NCBI GenBank assembly: GCA_028532985.1
Contig: JANCIK010000008.1
Coordinates: 1,550,001 to 1,614,000 of the forward strand
Length of the DNA: 64,000 bases
Direction: 5' to 3'
From: Stropharia rugosoannulata
Taxonomy: Eukaryota > Basidiomycota > Agaricomycetes > Agaricales > Strophariaceae
Of this stretch, positions 35,543 to 47,382 are shown piece by piece. Every line of letters starts with the position of its first letter. Position 1 is the stretch's first letter. Position numbers and translations under genes: made by a program. The notes beneath the pieces were generated by a model that saw nothing but the letters and a program-made list of their open reading frames with translations, did no database searches and was not told the origin of the DNA.

Positions 35543-36328
35543 ATTACTTGATAAGATGACTTACCAGGCTCATAGCTTAAACCACCGTCGTGCCGTCAGA
35601 GATATCGGTGACCGCTCATTATCAAGACAAACACAACCCATTCATTTTTCACACGGCACCACTACTCAAGAAGTTCGTGTTTTCGTTTTGTTTGATTTAT
35701 GTATTTTCTTTCTGACAATGATATTAGCGCGTCACCCATAACTCAGGAACAGACGCGGCGAGATCCACGATATTTGATGCTGCATAATTGCTGCATAGAT
35801 TTCATTGCCCACAATTCAATCTCGTTCATGCATATGTGCATAACTAATTATATTATATTAAGGAACCACACAACATTAACACTTGACCTAATCTGTCTAC
35901 AATAGAGTGCTACCAGCTCTGAAATGGCTCGGTCGAGCTGGCAATAAGTTGGCGTCCACTGCAAGTCCACTGGAGTATGGCATGTGCCGAACCGTGAGAT
36001 TCTTCTAAGGACTTTTCTCTCACCCCCCCTATACCCTAAATAATACCGACTGTAAAATGTGCGCACTCTGTGTATGTCTGGTAGACTTCCAGATAAGATA
36101 AGGAAAAACTTCGGAGTGACAGTAGCGCTTAAGAAGCAATGTTAACCAGACCGAACTTATGCAAGAACTTTCAAGTCGGATCTGGAAAAAACAAAGGACA
36201 TCGTTATTCGGTGATCCAGCCCGTGTACACACTAATTAGACTATATGTATATAGATACCTACTGTATCAACTCGTAACTATGTATAAAGTTCAAAATCCT
36301 AACTTATATGCTAGGATGGATTGCCACC
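35543..36328. other. Convergent intergenic region
   Basis: Between the 3' ends of the DUF6534 gene (+) and the transporter (-). AT-rich; only short domainless frames. Confidence 0.4.
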
Positions 36329-39073
36329 CTACAATGAGATGATCCTTGCACCAAATTCAGCAAATGGATAAGGACATCCTTGGCCAGGACATCTCATAAA
36401 CATGAGAGCCTGTGGTATGCAAAGACTATGAGATAGTGCAGCAACACTTGTTGGATCGAAAATCCCATTTACAAGGGTCTAATATGTTAAAATAAGCGGT
36501 TAACTACATGGTCTTGAGTAATAGACGAAGAAAGAAACTGACGAGATTGATGGTAATTTGAGGGAATACTTCGTTGAGGACTGGAAGACGTTGGCTGCGG
36601 ACAGTCGCTCAGCAATTTGTGATACGTACATTTTACATGCATTTCCAAGTTCGATGGTATGTCTTTCTCTTCTTCGTAAAAGTGCACAATCTGGATGTTC
36701 GTTGTTTCTTCATTTTTCTGAACATAGGAGGCCATTCCGACCAGAGAATCAAGCTGCATATGTCATAGAAATATTAGTTAAGAAACTCCGAAGTCAGGAA
36801 GCGGGGGTAGAAACTAACCTTTTCTGTTTTGACCAATAGACAGGTTTTCTGTTTTTGAAGGCTAGTTAAGGTGTCTACTATTTTTTCATTCCAGACTCGG
36901 CCAGATTTGCATTGGTATAGACGTGGGTATCGGTCGTACACCCAGCAAGTCCAACGCAGAAAGTATACTTTATTCTGCATCACAAGAAAGAAAGCCATAA
37001 TAAAGGCAATATATGTTGCGAAATACCTTCAGATTATATCTTTATCAGCAACAAATAACACAGAGACACGGAGAGTAACAACTCACAAAGAAGTTTTCAG
37101 CTTGTAAGCAATGTTTCCACAGAAGATGGTCATCGAAATAATGAGTGTACTTATAACGACAGTGAGACTAGTCGATGTCTGGCGAGGTAGTCGACTGCGG
37201 TTGTACTTGAGGAGTAGAAGGGAGATGGGAAAAAGCGACATAACACAGAGCCAGACAAGTGAGAAAACCTCAGATATAATAGAGAGGCTAACACCTGATG
37301 TTGCATATAGTAGCCCACAAAAGACGCTGAAAGCGATTATGCAAACATACGGTGAGCCGGTGCGATGGATGACCACGAGGAAGCGTTGAGGAACAACGCG
37401 ATGCGAAGCAAGCTGTTGGAATAGCTCACACGCGCTCAATATCCCTAGTTAACCCCGTCAGCCCACTCAACGGCCGTGACAGCTTGAGGGGTATAGGACT
37501 CGCCTGTTAGTACGCCGCCAGAGAGAACAATCATCGCGTCGGCGGCTACCCATGTTCTCAACCACCTTCCTCCGGCCTAAATTTGTGCATCAGCAAAGAT
37601 GGGGTGACTGTTCGTAATGCATAAGTACCCACAGCTTGAGCTAGAATGCTTAATATGTTTGAGCCGCCTAGAATCACCTCCATCGGTAATATCGCCAATA
37701 CCAATGTCATGACTACTGTATTCAATCCAATAGCTGGGATATGGAGATTACGCAGGACAAGGGGAAACATGCCAGGTTTGATTCGTGCGACATATGACGG
37801 CGTACCTAGAGGGGAATGAGAGGATGTCAGATAGGTTACATTTGCTGACCGCACATTCAAATCCAGTAAGTCCGAGCATTCCAAGGGACGTCCCATAAAA
37901 AATCTGCTTTGCAAGTCCTAATGAGCTCGTATCCGTATTCGCTCTCCATAGGTACCAGTTATCTCGGAGCTGAGTGAGACCTACGTTGCGCCAGTGTATT
38001 GACGACGCAATAATGAGGATAATCATAGAAAATATCTGTATATAGCTTTAGCTCGACGAAACGATATGTACCGATGTAACGCACATGTAGAGAGAATACA
38101 GCGAGTGCAAAGCGTGCACTTTCTCGCACACCTGTTAGGCTCACAAGAATGAACAGTATGAGAATCAAGAAAGCCCCAACCCAGGTCGGAAACGGCAGTG
38201 ACTCCGATAACTCTCCAGTCAAATATGTTGCTGCAGTAGCTGCAGATACCATAGATGTTGCTGCAAAATCCAGGAGAAGCAAAGCGGCTCCTACTAGGGC
38301 AAATGTTTTGGAAGAGACATTCAGTCTTTCAAGGGTCAATTTGACGATATCAGCGGATAAGAAAGTTTATGCTCACATATAGGTGTATGGTCCTCCGCTG
38401 ATGGGAAGCGCTGAAGCCAGCTCCTCCATGATTGGACGCCACAGAAATAGAACCAGCGTTGCTATGAAAAGAGAAAGTGGGGAGCTAAAGGTATTAAATT
38501 CGCCTGCATGTATTGTTAATCAGAAGGTATACGCACTATATCCCACTGACCGCCACTACAGCTGGCAGTGCATAGAACACACTCCCAAGAACTGCGTTCC
38601 CTGCCAATCCACTTGCCAGAAATTGTCCGAGGATTCGTTCTTTACGCAGAGCTTCCAAACGAGCGTGGCCTTCCGAGAAGTCGTCCACTCCAAGATTCAA
38701 GCGCGTTACTGACCCACTTTTGACATAGGATTCAGAGAAGGTACTATCTTCGATGCTAGTGACGGAGGAAGGGGAAGGGTATCTGTTGCGTGTTTGCAGT
38801 TCGCGGCTAGCTGGTGGTCGCAGATATTGGCTATGGATGTTACCGTGAAAATTAGCCCCTATGGAATGTTGATCAACATTATGGCCTAATCTATCTGCGC
38901 CGCTTTAGAAGCCTTGTAACGGGGATGGAGGGTTACCGCAAACCTAGAGGACACTGTCAAATGGACGCTGGAGGTTTGAGTACAACAAAACCATTACCTG
39001 TAGCATTCTCAACAGCACCGTACGTCGTCTGTACTAGATGTGCTTCAGTTATTATTGAGTTGGTGGATCCCAT
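36329..39073 (-). CDS. APC-superfamily amino-acid permease with C-terminal soluble domain
   Basis: First exon 39073-38998, second 38858-38537, third from 38484; further exons down to TAG at 36329. The N-terminal cytosolic part leads into RLEALRKERILGQFLASGLA and the first TM with GNAVLGSVFYALPAVVAVSG. Later: WRPIMEELASALPISGGPYT (the APC consensus region), LVGAALLLLDFAATSMVSAA, WVGAFLILILFILVSLTGVR, FYGTSLGMLGLTGFECA, ILPMEVILGGSNILSILAQA, LASHRVVPQRFLVVIHRTGS, AFSVFCGLLYATSGVSLSII. About 12 helices. After the last helix, a soluble domain follows (TCLLVKTEK, TTNIQIVHFYEEEKDIPS, FLNEVFPQITINLV, SLCIPQALMFM), with alternating strands and helices like a universal-stress-type fold. Function: probably plasma-membrane amino-acid uptake; substrate unknown. 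A TAG just before 38858 is inside the long first intron. Confidence 0.82.
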
Positions 39074-41147
39074 GGGTAATGAATATAACAACACGAGGTG
39101 AGAAGCAGGACTAGTACTAAGGGCTTATAAAGTCTCGAAGTATAAAAGTTGATTGAGGTCCTTTCCAAATATAACAGGACGGCATCAAGCGATTAAGGCT
39201 CTGCAGCTGCGCCTCTCAATGGCCTATCAACTATCCCGAATCCCAGTAGGCTACTGCGGCTATCATACGTCATTAGCAATGAAGTAAGTACTCAACGACT
39301 ACCCAATGCTTCGAGAAGCCAAATTGGCCCGGGTTGTACGCACTGTCCAATAGTGTTCCGGATCGGAAATGAGCACCTTCAAAATGACGTCCATAGCAAT
39401 ATCTATGAGTTTATGCTTGGTCCTCATGCAGCTACATGAAAGAAACGGCTAAAAAGCGTACCTCGATTACTCCAGTGCTACACTCTCGCTGCTCTATTTT
39501 TCTCTCGTCGACCGGTAATTGTACATTGGTCCAAGGCAGTGAATGTATTTTAGGAAGAGCAACATCGCACCTGTCATCCTCCCGCGTCGACAATGTGTAA
39601 ATTTGGACACGAAAGCTCCGTTGTAAGCTTGAAAGGAAGTACCGTAACTATTTAAAACAGAGCGGTTAGCTTCGACATGTCCGAGGACGTGATAAAGGGC
39701 GGACAAACACTGGGAGCGGCTGCTTTAGACATACAGTGTAGACAACATGATATGTATGCCACTTAGCCCTTCGGTGGGCTGTGTGAGCCAGCCGACCTCA
39801 TGGCAAGCCGTGTCTTGATTGAGGGCATTCCGCCGTTTATTCGTGCAGACAAAATTACGATATTCTCAGGTCATCTTTTCATTCCGTCTGCCACTCTGAA
39901 TCTGATCAATCATCAGCTTTATTTTTAAGGTGGAGGTGATACGATAGATGCATTACCGCCTGAAGTTTCCGTTTTTGCAACTCTGAGCGGATACCCTCTT
40001 CCACTGAGATAAGTAGGACAACCACAAGAATTGTCAATTCATTTTTACCAACATTGCAACCGAGTAAGAGGCACTAGTCCTTAAGCATCGAGCATATGTG
40101 TGCTAGACCTGGATCCAGTCTCAACCCAACACCAAGATTCTGCCAAAGGCATACGTATACGTCCGGGACATACGTTTTCTGCAACATGCACTGGACACTT
40201 TGACGATATATTCCAGACAGTAGCCGACACAACACCAACCTGAGCTTGTAGAGTGGGGTGATTGGGTCGAGAGGCGGAAGCGAAGTAGTCACATGGAACG
40301 CGAATACGCTGTATGGATGACTATACCACAATTTAAGCTTTACAACAGTGTCACTTTAGGAGTAGACATGCTGAGTATCCTCGGAAATCTGCCACATTGG
40401 TGATTGTATTGAATACAAAACGGGGGAAGGATTCTTGAACTTACAACAGCATTTACGCAACCACACATCCATGGCCAGGCATGATTACATTCTAGCGCGT
40501 CGTCTCCCACATCTTAAGAACGCCTGTTGAGACTCATCGATGTCCGTCTTTGATACAAGTTATACGTTCTCATTTGACGATCTGACCCAGGAGTTACCCT
40601 CTAGATATCTTCTGCACGTCCCGGCTCCAAGGTGGGCGAAGAATGAGGTCTACTTCGGTTGACTGCAGGATAGTTCCTTCGATCAGAATGAAAGAGGCAT
40701 CTGGGCCTTCCCTCAACTTTGGCTTGAAGGTGATTTTGGTTGGATTTTTGAGTGCTTGAGCCTCGGTACATTGTGGATTGATTGTGGGCCCATGTCGTGG
40801 CCGTTGGCCCGCGTTGGGTGCATGAACAAATTTATAAACGGATCACATCGGGCCGTAGATCGACCCATCGAGTTGGCGCCTGCATATCGCTTGTCTTGGC
40901 AAGTTATTCAACTTCCGAAACAATGAGGCAACGGGAAGAAACAGTATATTTTGTACAAATTCTGATGAAGACATAGGTCACTCTCGTATCTCGTTTTCTT
41001 TCTTTTAGGACTATGATTTTAAACAGTCGGCCAAATATTTTTTCACATCCGAAAACCGACATCATCTGGTATGGATCGATATGAGCATCATCGGACGTTT
41101 GAGCCTTACTTCCCAAAGAGAAAGAGAAACGTACCTGAGCAAAATCT
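39074..41147. other. Intergenic, no supported gene
   Basis: 2 kb with scattered frames below 115 codons on both strands, none with a domain or coherent splicing. A small frame at 40074-40331 (minus) could be a relic but I cannot assign it. Confidence 0.45.
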
Positions 41148-41731
41148 TCACTTCTTACGATATCTCCTTTTTTTGGCCTTACTTTTGGGGTCTTTTGGAT
41201 GATAGATATTTCGCAACAGGCATTGTAATAAACTTCCAGCAAGGACATGGTTGCGAGGGAAGATGCGGCCAGTCTTCAGGGTATATTCGCTGAGTGCCTT
41301 TTCATTTTTAAATCGGGTGATGGTTTTTCCTTTTCCGTATGCATCCATGAGGTCAATCATGTTGACATATATGCTGTGTATAATCTGTAAATTATATAAG
41401 AAATGTCTTCCAATATCGTATATCAATATTCAACAAGGCACACCTGCTTCGCATGTTCAACGGTGTCTGGCAACTTAAGTCCCATGTAACCGAATAAAGC
41501 AATCCACAGATCCAAGTTCTCGTCGTCAGTACCGAAGTCCTCGTTGAATTGCCCAACGAGAGCATCCCGGAATTGTTCGTAGTTCTCTTTGCCTTCAGAC
41601 GAGTCCCTATCCCAATCCTCAGCGTCGCGCAGCCGGGCATATTCATCCGTAGCACATTCGGACGGGTCGTAAACAAAGTCTGAGAACTGAGCAAAGAAGT
41701 CCGCTAGAGGCCCATTATATCCACTAGGCAT
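41148..41731 (-). CDS. Small uncharacterised Agaricomycete protein
   Basis: Two exons, 41731-41444 and 41384-41148, 174 residues. The N-terminal half is acidic and aromatic (NGPLADFFAQFSDFVYDPSE, then DRDSSEGKENYEQFRDALVG and QFNEDFGTDDENLDLWIALF). The second exon has VNMIDLMDAYGKGKTITRFK, ALSEYTLKTGRIFPRNH and a Lys/Arg-rich tail. I recall this arrangement from small multicopy proteins of unknown function in mushroom genomes (from memory, not searched). No signal peptide, membrane segment or catalytic motif. The start is the ATG aligned with the family-like beginning; an upstream frame extends to 41791 but has no better ATG support. Confidence 0.7.
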
Positions 41732-43236
41732 GATGTGTTGGATGGTGAAGAGGAAATGTGGGTGAGTATGAATGCGTGGAAAACGCCCCACTTATGTTTG
41801 GGCGCTTAAGTGTGGGAAGTAATTGTTCAGCCAGTGATATCGTCACGATGAAGGCTGAGGCCTCAAGGCCTGAAGGTCGACAATGAAAGGTCTTCAAGCT
41901 AATTAATACATATCACAGGTTACAATTTTTAACAGCATGTATACCTACCGTAAGGTCTAAGTAGTTTTTGACGATCGCAGACTTCCAATGTTTGAACTAT
42001 CAGTAACTCAGATAAATGCTGGATAAACTATCTTATCTGAGCTGTTCAAGGACTTAAAGTTGTCTTGCACCAGTTTAACTCATTAAAGATACTCAGAACA
42101 TAAAACGTATTCGAAATATGTATCAATAGTCGATGTAGATTATCATTTTAACTAACTGATGCATACTAGTAGACCCGGAATATCAGGCCGATATCTTCAA
42201 TGGCATTCTCCGAGAATTATGACGTAGGTACCTTCTCTAAAAACTTGCGCAGCACACTGTGAGTAAGTAAACTCCTTGGTAGACGAAGTGCCGCATCCAA
42301 CTGCGGCGGTAGCAAGCGGGCTTGCGCCTATTTTTAGACATTGGTGAACGACCTTACCCGCGGCGCAGAGAACGAAGCTGCGCTGCAATACAAACGTCAC
42401 ACTGCACTCGGAGAAACATCGCCGGTTTGAATGTATGTACCTCTTCTTAAAGAATAGCGAGAAGACCAGAATCAAAAGGGTAAAAATTTGAGGGGGCGGG
42501 CTGTCATGGACTAAGTCCACAAGCGTAAACCTATGACTTCATATTAGTGTATAACACAGCAATGTAGAGAGCGGCTAGTACTACTTAAAGTGGCGTAGTG
42601 AGTATATGCGACTTTATCAGAGAGCTTTGCGACTTTCCACTCCACAGTTGTGGGGCGTGCTGAACAATTGACAACATTAGCACAGGCCAGCAGGCGGTGA
42701 AAGTGATCAATAGACCATTCACAATGTTGTCCTTATGTTAAAAGTTAAAGTCTTCTCAAATAAATAATATCGTAGATGGTACACAAGTAGGCACTCGACA
42801 GAATAAATAACAATCAATTTTTAACAACTATAGGTACGAATTTAAAAGATAGAGGTACTGCGAGGCACACATATCGAAACAAAAGTGAATTAATGTTGAT
42901 GCGGACATGTCCGACGAGCTGATATTAAAGCCGCAGGCTCAGATCATGGCCAGGGTTTCTGCTGCGGTCACGGCGTAAAGCTACTAAACGAACTGTACTT
43001 GAAGCTAGAACATCTTCCGCTCCGCATTTTGTCGGTCTCTATGGCAAAATCGTGGCTCACAGGTCCTTTCATTGCTTCTGGGGCGAATACATTTGTCTTC
43101 CGTTCCGAAAAATGACAAGTGCCCAGACAATCTCTGGTGCAATTTTCCAGGTATATAAACAAACGAATTCTCTCTCACCTTCTTCACTTCAGTCGTTCTC
43201 GTCTGTCTTTTACTCATCCACTTCTATAGAACCAAC
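41732..43236. other. Intergenic; hydrophobin promoter at right end
   Basis: 1.5 kb, AT-rich, no supported gene. The last 100 bases hold the hydrophobin TATA box and CT-rich leader. Confidence 0.45.
43152..43159 (+). promoter_or_regulatory. TATA box of the hydrophobin gene
   Basis: TATATAAA 78 bp before the ATG, followed by a CT-rich leader (TCTCTCACCTTCTTCACTTC). This is the usual layout of strongly expressed fungal secreted-protein genes. Confidence 0.6.
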
Positions 43237-44457
43237 ATGCAATTCAAACTTTCCTTTGTCCTGCTTGCCCTGGCTACCTACGCGGCAGCAAACCCTGTCC
43301 AGCGTCGTCAGACCGACCCCAACGCTCCGGCTGTTCCTGCTGACCCCAATGCTCCAGACGCGCCCGCCGATCCTAATGCACCAGCTGCACCAGCTGACCC
43401 CAACGCCCCAGCTGATCCCAACGCCCCGCCAACTGCCGATCCAAATGCTGCTCCAGTTGATCCGAACGCGCCTGCCGCTGACCCCAGCGCGGACCCAAGC
43501 GCTGACCCCACTGCTGACCCAAGCGCAGACCCCAGCGCAGACCCAACCGCGGACCCTAGCGCTGATCCAAACGCAGACCCAAGCGCAGACCCCACAGCAG
43601 ACCCAAGCGCAGACCCATCCGCCGACCCCAGCGCTGATCCGAACGCTGACCCCAATGCGGACCCAACTGCAGACCCCAGTGCAGACCCCAATGCGGACCC
43701 AACTGCAGACCCCAGTGCAGACCCAACTGCAGACCCAACTGCAGACCCATCCGCCGACCCCAGCACTGATCCGAACGCTGACCCCAATGCAGACCCAAGC
43801 GCAGACCCAAGCGCAGACCCCAGCGCGGACCCAAACGCGGACCCAGCAGCGCCTGCCGACCCTACTGCCGATCCTAATGCTGGTATGAGGCGTCGCCAGG
43901 CTCCGGCTGCTCCAGCTGCCGATCCCAATGCACCAGCTGCACCAGCTGACCCGAACGCAGCCCCAGCCCCAGCCGACCCGAATGCGGCGGCCCCTGACCC
44001 GAACGCGCCTGCCGTAGCTGGTCCTGATGCACCGGCAGCGGCCCCTGCTGCCGCCGCACCCGCCGCACCTGCTCCACCTCCCATCACCAACAACTGCAAC
44101 ACAGGCAGCTTGCAATGCTGCCAAAGCGTCACGAACTCCGGAGACCCCGCCACATCTTCTCTCCTCGGAACCTTGGGAATTGTCGCACAGGGAGTGGACA
44201 TCCCTATTGGTCTTACCTGCACAGCTGTCTCCGTTGTTGCCCTTCAAAGTGGTGAATGGTAAGATTGAAATTCTTTCGCACAAAAACATATTCTAAGTTT
44301 GAATATATAGCACTGCTCAACCAGTTTGCTGCAGCAACGCTACTTTCAGTGAGTGCAATTTACTCCAGAAGTGCAGTCCATAATGCATAATGACTGATAT
44401 TGCTTTACAGATGGCGTTGTCGCTCTCGGATGCACTCCCGCGGGCGTCACGATTTAA
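43237..44457 (+). CDS. Class I hydrophobin with long Asp-Pro repeat
   Basis: Exons 43237-44258, 44311-44348 and 44411-44457 encode 368 residues. There is an 18-residue signal peptide (MQFKLSFVLLALATYAAA), then NPVQRRQ. A low-complexity region follows with a core of about 30 consecutive Asp-Pro-x-Ala tetrapeptides (x = Ser, Thr or Asn). The C-terminal 90 residues form the hydrophobin core with the eight-Cys pattern: NNCNTGSLQCCQS (C1-C3), IGLTC (C4), CTAQPVCCSN (C5-C7), ALGCTPAGVTI (C8). Hydrophobins self-assemble at air-water interfaces and coat aerial hyphae and fruiting bodies. Typical class I proteins are about 100-120 residues, so this one carries some 250 extra. Dibasic RR at about residue 24 and RRR just after the repeat could be Kex2 sites releasing the acidic repeat. 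Confidence 0.93.
43480..43848 (+). repeat. 12-bp coding tandem repeat (Asp-Pro-x-Ala)
   Basis: About 30 imperfect 12-bp units of the type GACCCAAGCGCA inside the hydrophobin first exon. Each encodes Asp-Pro-(Ser/Thr/Asn)-Ala; one unit reads DPST. Unit length is a multiple of three, so copy-number change preserves frame. The same composition produces long spurious frames on the opposite strand. Confidence 0.9.
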
Positions 44458-44911
44458 GAGACGGAACATGTATCTTATTGCAATTAGCACTGTTTATACC
44501 CATGCTACCGTACAGACTATGAATAGGACTATTATTTACATATTGTCTGGCAGAGCCATACTTTTAAAGTTTTACTACTGTATTTCCCAATTGAGTCTCA
44601 ATTGAGTCTGAGCGGACCTGAATCTACGAGCGCGTAGGAGTAAATAGTACGACTGAACAGTTTTAGGAGAAGTACATGTACATACATATATCATTAGCGG
44701 CGTAATTGTATGCAGCCGTAACGAGGTGTATGAGGCGCTCCACGCCACTTGCTATAGGATCTACAACTTAACGTCACTATGTGCAAATTCAAGATGAGTG
44801 AGATATATTCTACAGTGTTCAAACGTTCACGTTCAATATTACATGTAAACACATGATATCTATCCGAGTGACAAGTATACACTATCGAGCCTTGCGTGAG
44901 CACTAATCAAG
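44458..44911. other. Convergent intergenic region
   Basis: 454 bp between hydrophobin (+) and MYND copy B (-) 3' ends. Nothing seen beyond 3' UTR-like sequence. Confidence 0.4.
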
Positions 44912-45350
44912 TTATGTAAACCGTCCTGGATAGAGGGCCTCGAAAAATTTGGCAAATTTTACCGGCGGGGGGTATTGCGGAACGTCTTGTAGGATGTAAC
45001 GATCCAAGTCAGTGCCTACGTACTTCTGGAGTGCCTCCTGCGGTAAATGAACCTTGAGCCTAAGCTGGTTCTTTATGTCGTCTTGAATGTGGTTATTTAG
45101 CATGCTGATTAATTCGCGAATTAAGAAGCGCATCAGGACAATTAATGAGGGGAACGCGTACACGCAAATAAATCTTTCCGCCAACGATGCTGATCCTGGC
45201 TCAGTGAGGCGTTCCACATCTTCTGGATTGAAAGACTGGCAAAGCGTGGTGGCCATTTGCAAGCCTAGTTGTTGGATAGCCAACGGCATCATAATCACTT
45301 GGTCTGTCCCCTCCATATGGAAGTCAACCAGCCCGGCAGCTACAACGCGC

Positions 45351-45358
45351 CCTGAGCC
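45351..45358. repeat. Target-site duplication, left
   Basis: CCTGAGCC, identical to 46540-46547. Eight bases is the hAT-family duplication length. Confidence 0.85.
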
Positions 45359-46539
45359 CCAGTGAAAACCGGTTCTGCTTCCAGCTGGGTAATGCCGGCA
45401 CACCAGAAATTAGCAGCAGAGACCGTGTAGATTCCCCCCAATCTGGCCGTTTCCGAGAGATGAATGTTACGTCATGTCACTAAAGTGTCAACCTCTTCCG
45501 GTAATATCTGGTGATTTTCACACAATATCTGGTTCAATACGTGTAAATCTGTGTATTTCTGAGGTGCCTTTTTGGCAGTGGACGACTACATTTATATACT
45601 AATAGTAATAGTACTACACTACTGTAGTGGAATAGCATATATTTGCCAAATCACTCACCTAAGCAACATCTATATGCTAGGACTTAGATGCTCTAATTTG
45701 ATCGTTAACCTCGATACTGAATACATCAAAGAATAGACTTATCTTAGACATTACTACATTGATGCATCGATGGCTAAGAAGGCCGGCCTGTCAGGTAACA
45801 AGTAAAGTAATCGGCGAGTCAATGAATGAGAAGTATAGACATAAGATGTATGCACTTACAAGTGAACATATACCATACAGAGCATACACGGGGCACAGAG
45901 TTCGGCTATGCTCAAAGGTTGTGGCCTGTGGAAGGTTTCCTGACGTTGTGAGTGTTATGTGAGATGAAGAGGGGTGCATATATGCACCTTGTGATCATAG
46001 ATTCTGCATTTGGGGAAGATGACACGACAGAGGTTTGTTACAATTGGGACAATAGGCTTTCCATAGTATATGTACGGCACCTTGATTCTTCTTTGATTCT
46101 ACACCTAATGCTTGCCCACAGAAGTCAATGTCGTCGAAGGTGGTGCGGTATACTGCAAAGCAGTAGGATAAGTATGATTTAGCGAAGGGGAGTTCGGTCA
46201 TGGTGGTAAGAAGTAAAGCTAGTAAAGAAGGCTGTCAAAATGGTTCAATGATGTCGATGAGGTACAAACAAAATACAACATGGCCGTCTGCCTATTGCTT
46301 CAGCCTATGGCTCCGTATATCACAGTAGTTGCATAGTAGACGGCTAGAAATCTAAGCTCGAACACGTTGGCAGGTGCCAAGAAAGACCTGTCCAACATGT
46401 ATTAGAAGTCCAATTCCTGTCACAATATTGACACAAATTGTGACAAATCAGAGAAGAGCGGAAAATTGACAGATATACACGGAATTACTCGTATACGCTC
46501 CGTTTCACCCAGATAATGCCAGAACCGGTTTTCACTGGG
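45359..46539. mobile_element. Non-autonomous hAT-like DNA transposon
   Basis: 1,181 bp inserted in the coding sequence of MYND copy B. The left end begins CCAGTGAAAACCGGTTCTG and the right end is the reverse complement of the same 19 bases, with one extra G at the outer edge. Internal ends also share CTGGGTAATGCC-like sub-terminal sequence. An identical 8-bp direct repeat flanks the element. TIR plus 8-bp duplication is characteristic of the hAT superfamily. No frame longer than 76 codons and no transposase domain, so it must be mobilised in trans. I saw no second copy in this window. Confidence 0.85.
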
Positions 46540-46547
46540 CCTGAGCC
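46540..46547. repeat. Target-site duplication, right
   Basis: CCTGAGCC, identical to 45351-45358. On the coding (minus) strand it reads GGCTCAGG, codons for Gly-Ser-Gly of the host gene. Confidence 0.85.
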
Positions 46548-47382
46548 GTTAGTCGATACGTTGAAGTTTTTCCAAGGTAAAAACGCCTTTTCTTTGGCGT
46601 CCTTCCAGATTTTCTCTCGTGCTGAATCCATGACTATGCAAGGGTCGAGAACGTGCATTCTTCGCACCTGAAGTATACCATCAACGCCAGCAGGATAATC
46701 AGACACTTTGGAATCGCCCGTGGCGAGATCTATCACTGTTTCCGCCGGCGGCTCTATAGAGAGCTCACATCGCACAATAAAGATGTCGTTGAAAGTGAAA
46801 CTTCTGTTGTATCCCACCGCAGCGATCAGTGCCTGGGGGAGGAAATAACCAACAAACGGATCGCAGAGAAAAGTATGGAGTAGTTTGAAAGTCACAGGGC
46901 TGCTGGGTTCTCGACATTCTTTCTTGTGTGTAACCCTGACGAGGAGATAGTTAGCCTTCACATCGGTTGCGCTCGTCCATTAATGCGGGACTACATACCA
47001 GTTCAACTTTTGGCACTAAGCATACCAACTGGGGTTATAAAATGATTTTATCAATTGATCAAACAACGCAGAACTTACCGATTTTGAGCAATACGCCGCG
47101 ATCTTGCACTAATAGGAGATACTTATCATCGTATATCCCCGCTACCGTATGAGGGTGTTTGATTACCTTGGCACAGACCATCGTAGTTTCGACTGTTTTA
47201 AGGTTCTTACACTCCACGCAGATCACGATTGCATCGTACTGACGAATTTTCTTCATAATGTCAGTAGGCCACGAGAACTTCCGTATCCTATCTTCAGGGG
47301 CGATGTTCCCGAAATTTGTGAGACTTTCAACGGTACACTTTGACACAATTTCGCGAAAGTCTGGTGTTGGGATTGGGATCAT

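Larger units (their letters stand above)
44912..47382 (-). pseudogene. MYND zinc-finger protein, paralogue B, split by a transposon
   Basis: Exons (minus) 47382-47167, 47108-47079, 47015-46999, 46935-45162 and 45104-44912. The fourth exon is interrupted by the element at 45359-46539. The MYND finger is complete: CVEC, VCAKCKIAAYCSKS, CQKLNW, HKKEC. The coding sequence enters the element after NVSTNGSG and stops within it; the rest of the domain (VVAAGLVDFHMEGTDQVI to LPQEALQKYVG) resumes on the other side. Subtracting the element and one 8-bp duplication leaves 1,041 coding bases (346 residues) with no other defect, so the insertion looks recent. A truncated protein (finger plus half the C-terminal domain) might still be made, or the element might be spliced out. 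Closest visible relative is copy C next door. Confidence 0.85.

Noticed and set aside
38859..38890. ATG at about 38880 as transporter start
   Set aside because: It is followed by an in-frame TAG and lies inside the first intron; the ATG at 39073 joins in frame through the 38998/38858 junction.
43480..43848. Regular repeat that could suggest a CRISPR-like array
   Set aside because: Contiguous 12-bp coding units without spacers, in frame within a eukaryotic secreted protein gene.
43210..44289. Long minus-strand frames opposite the hydrophobin
   Set aside because: They mirror the 12-bp repeat; composition (Gly/Ser/Trp or Ala/Gly runs) is a by-product of the Asp-Pro codons.
44912..46961. Two separate minus-strand genes at 44912-45403 and 46485-46961
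   Set aside because: They are the two halves of MYND copy B; the sequence between them has terminal inverted repeats and an 8-bp flanking duplication.
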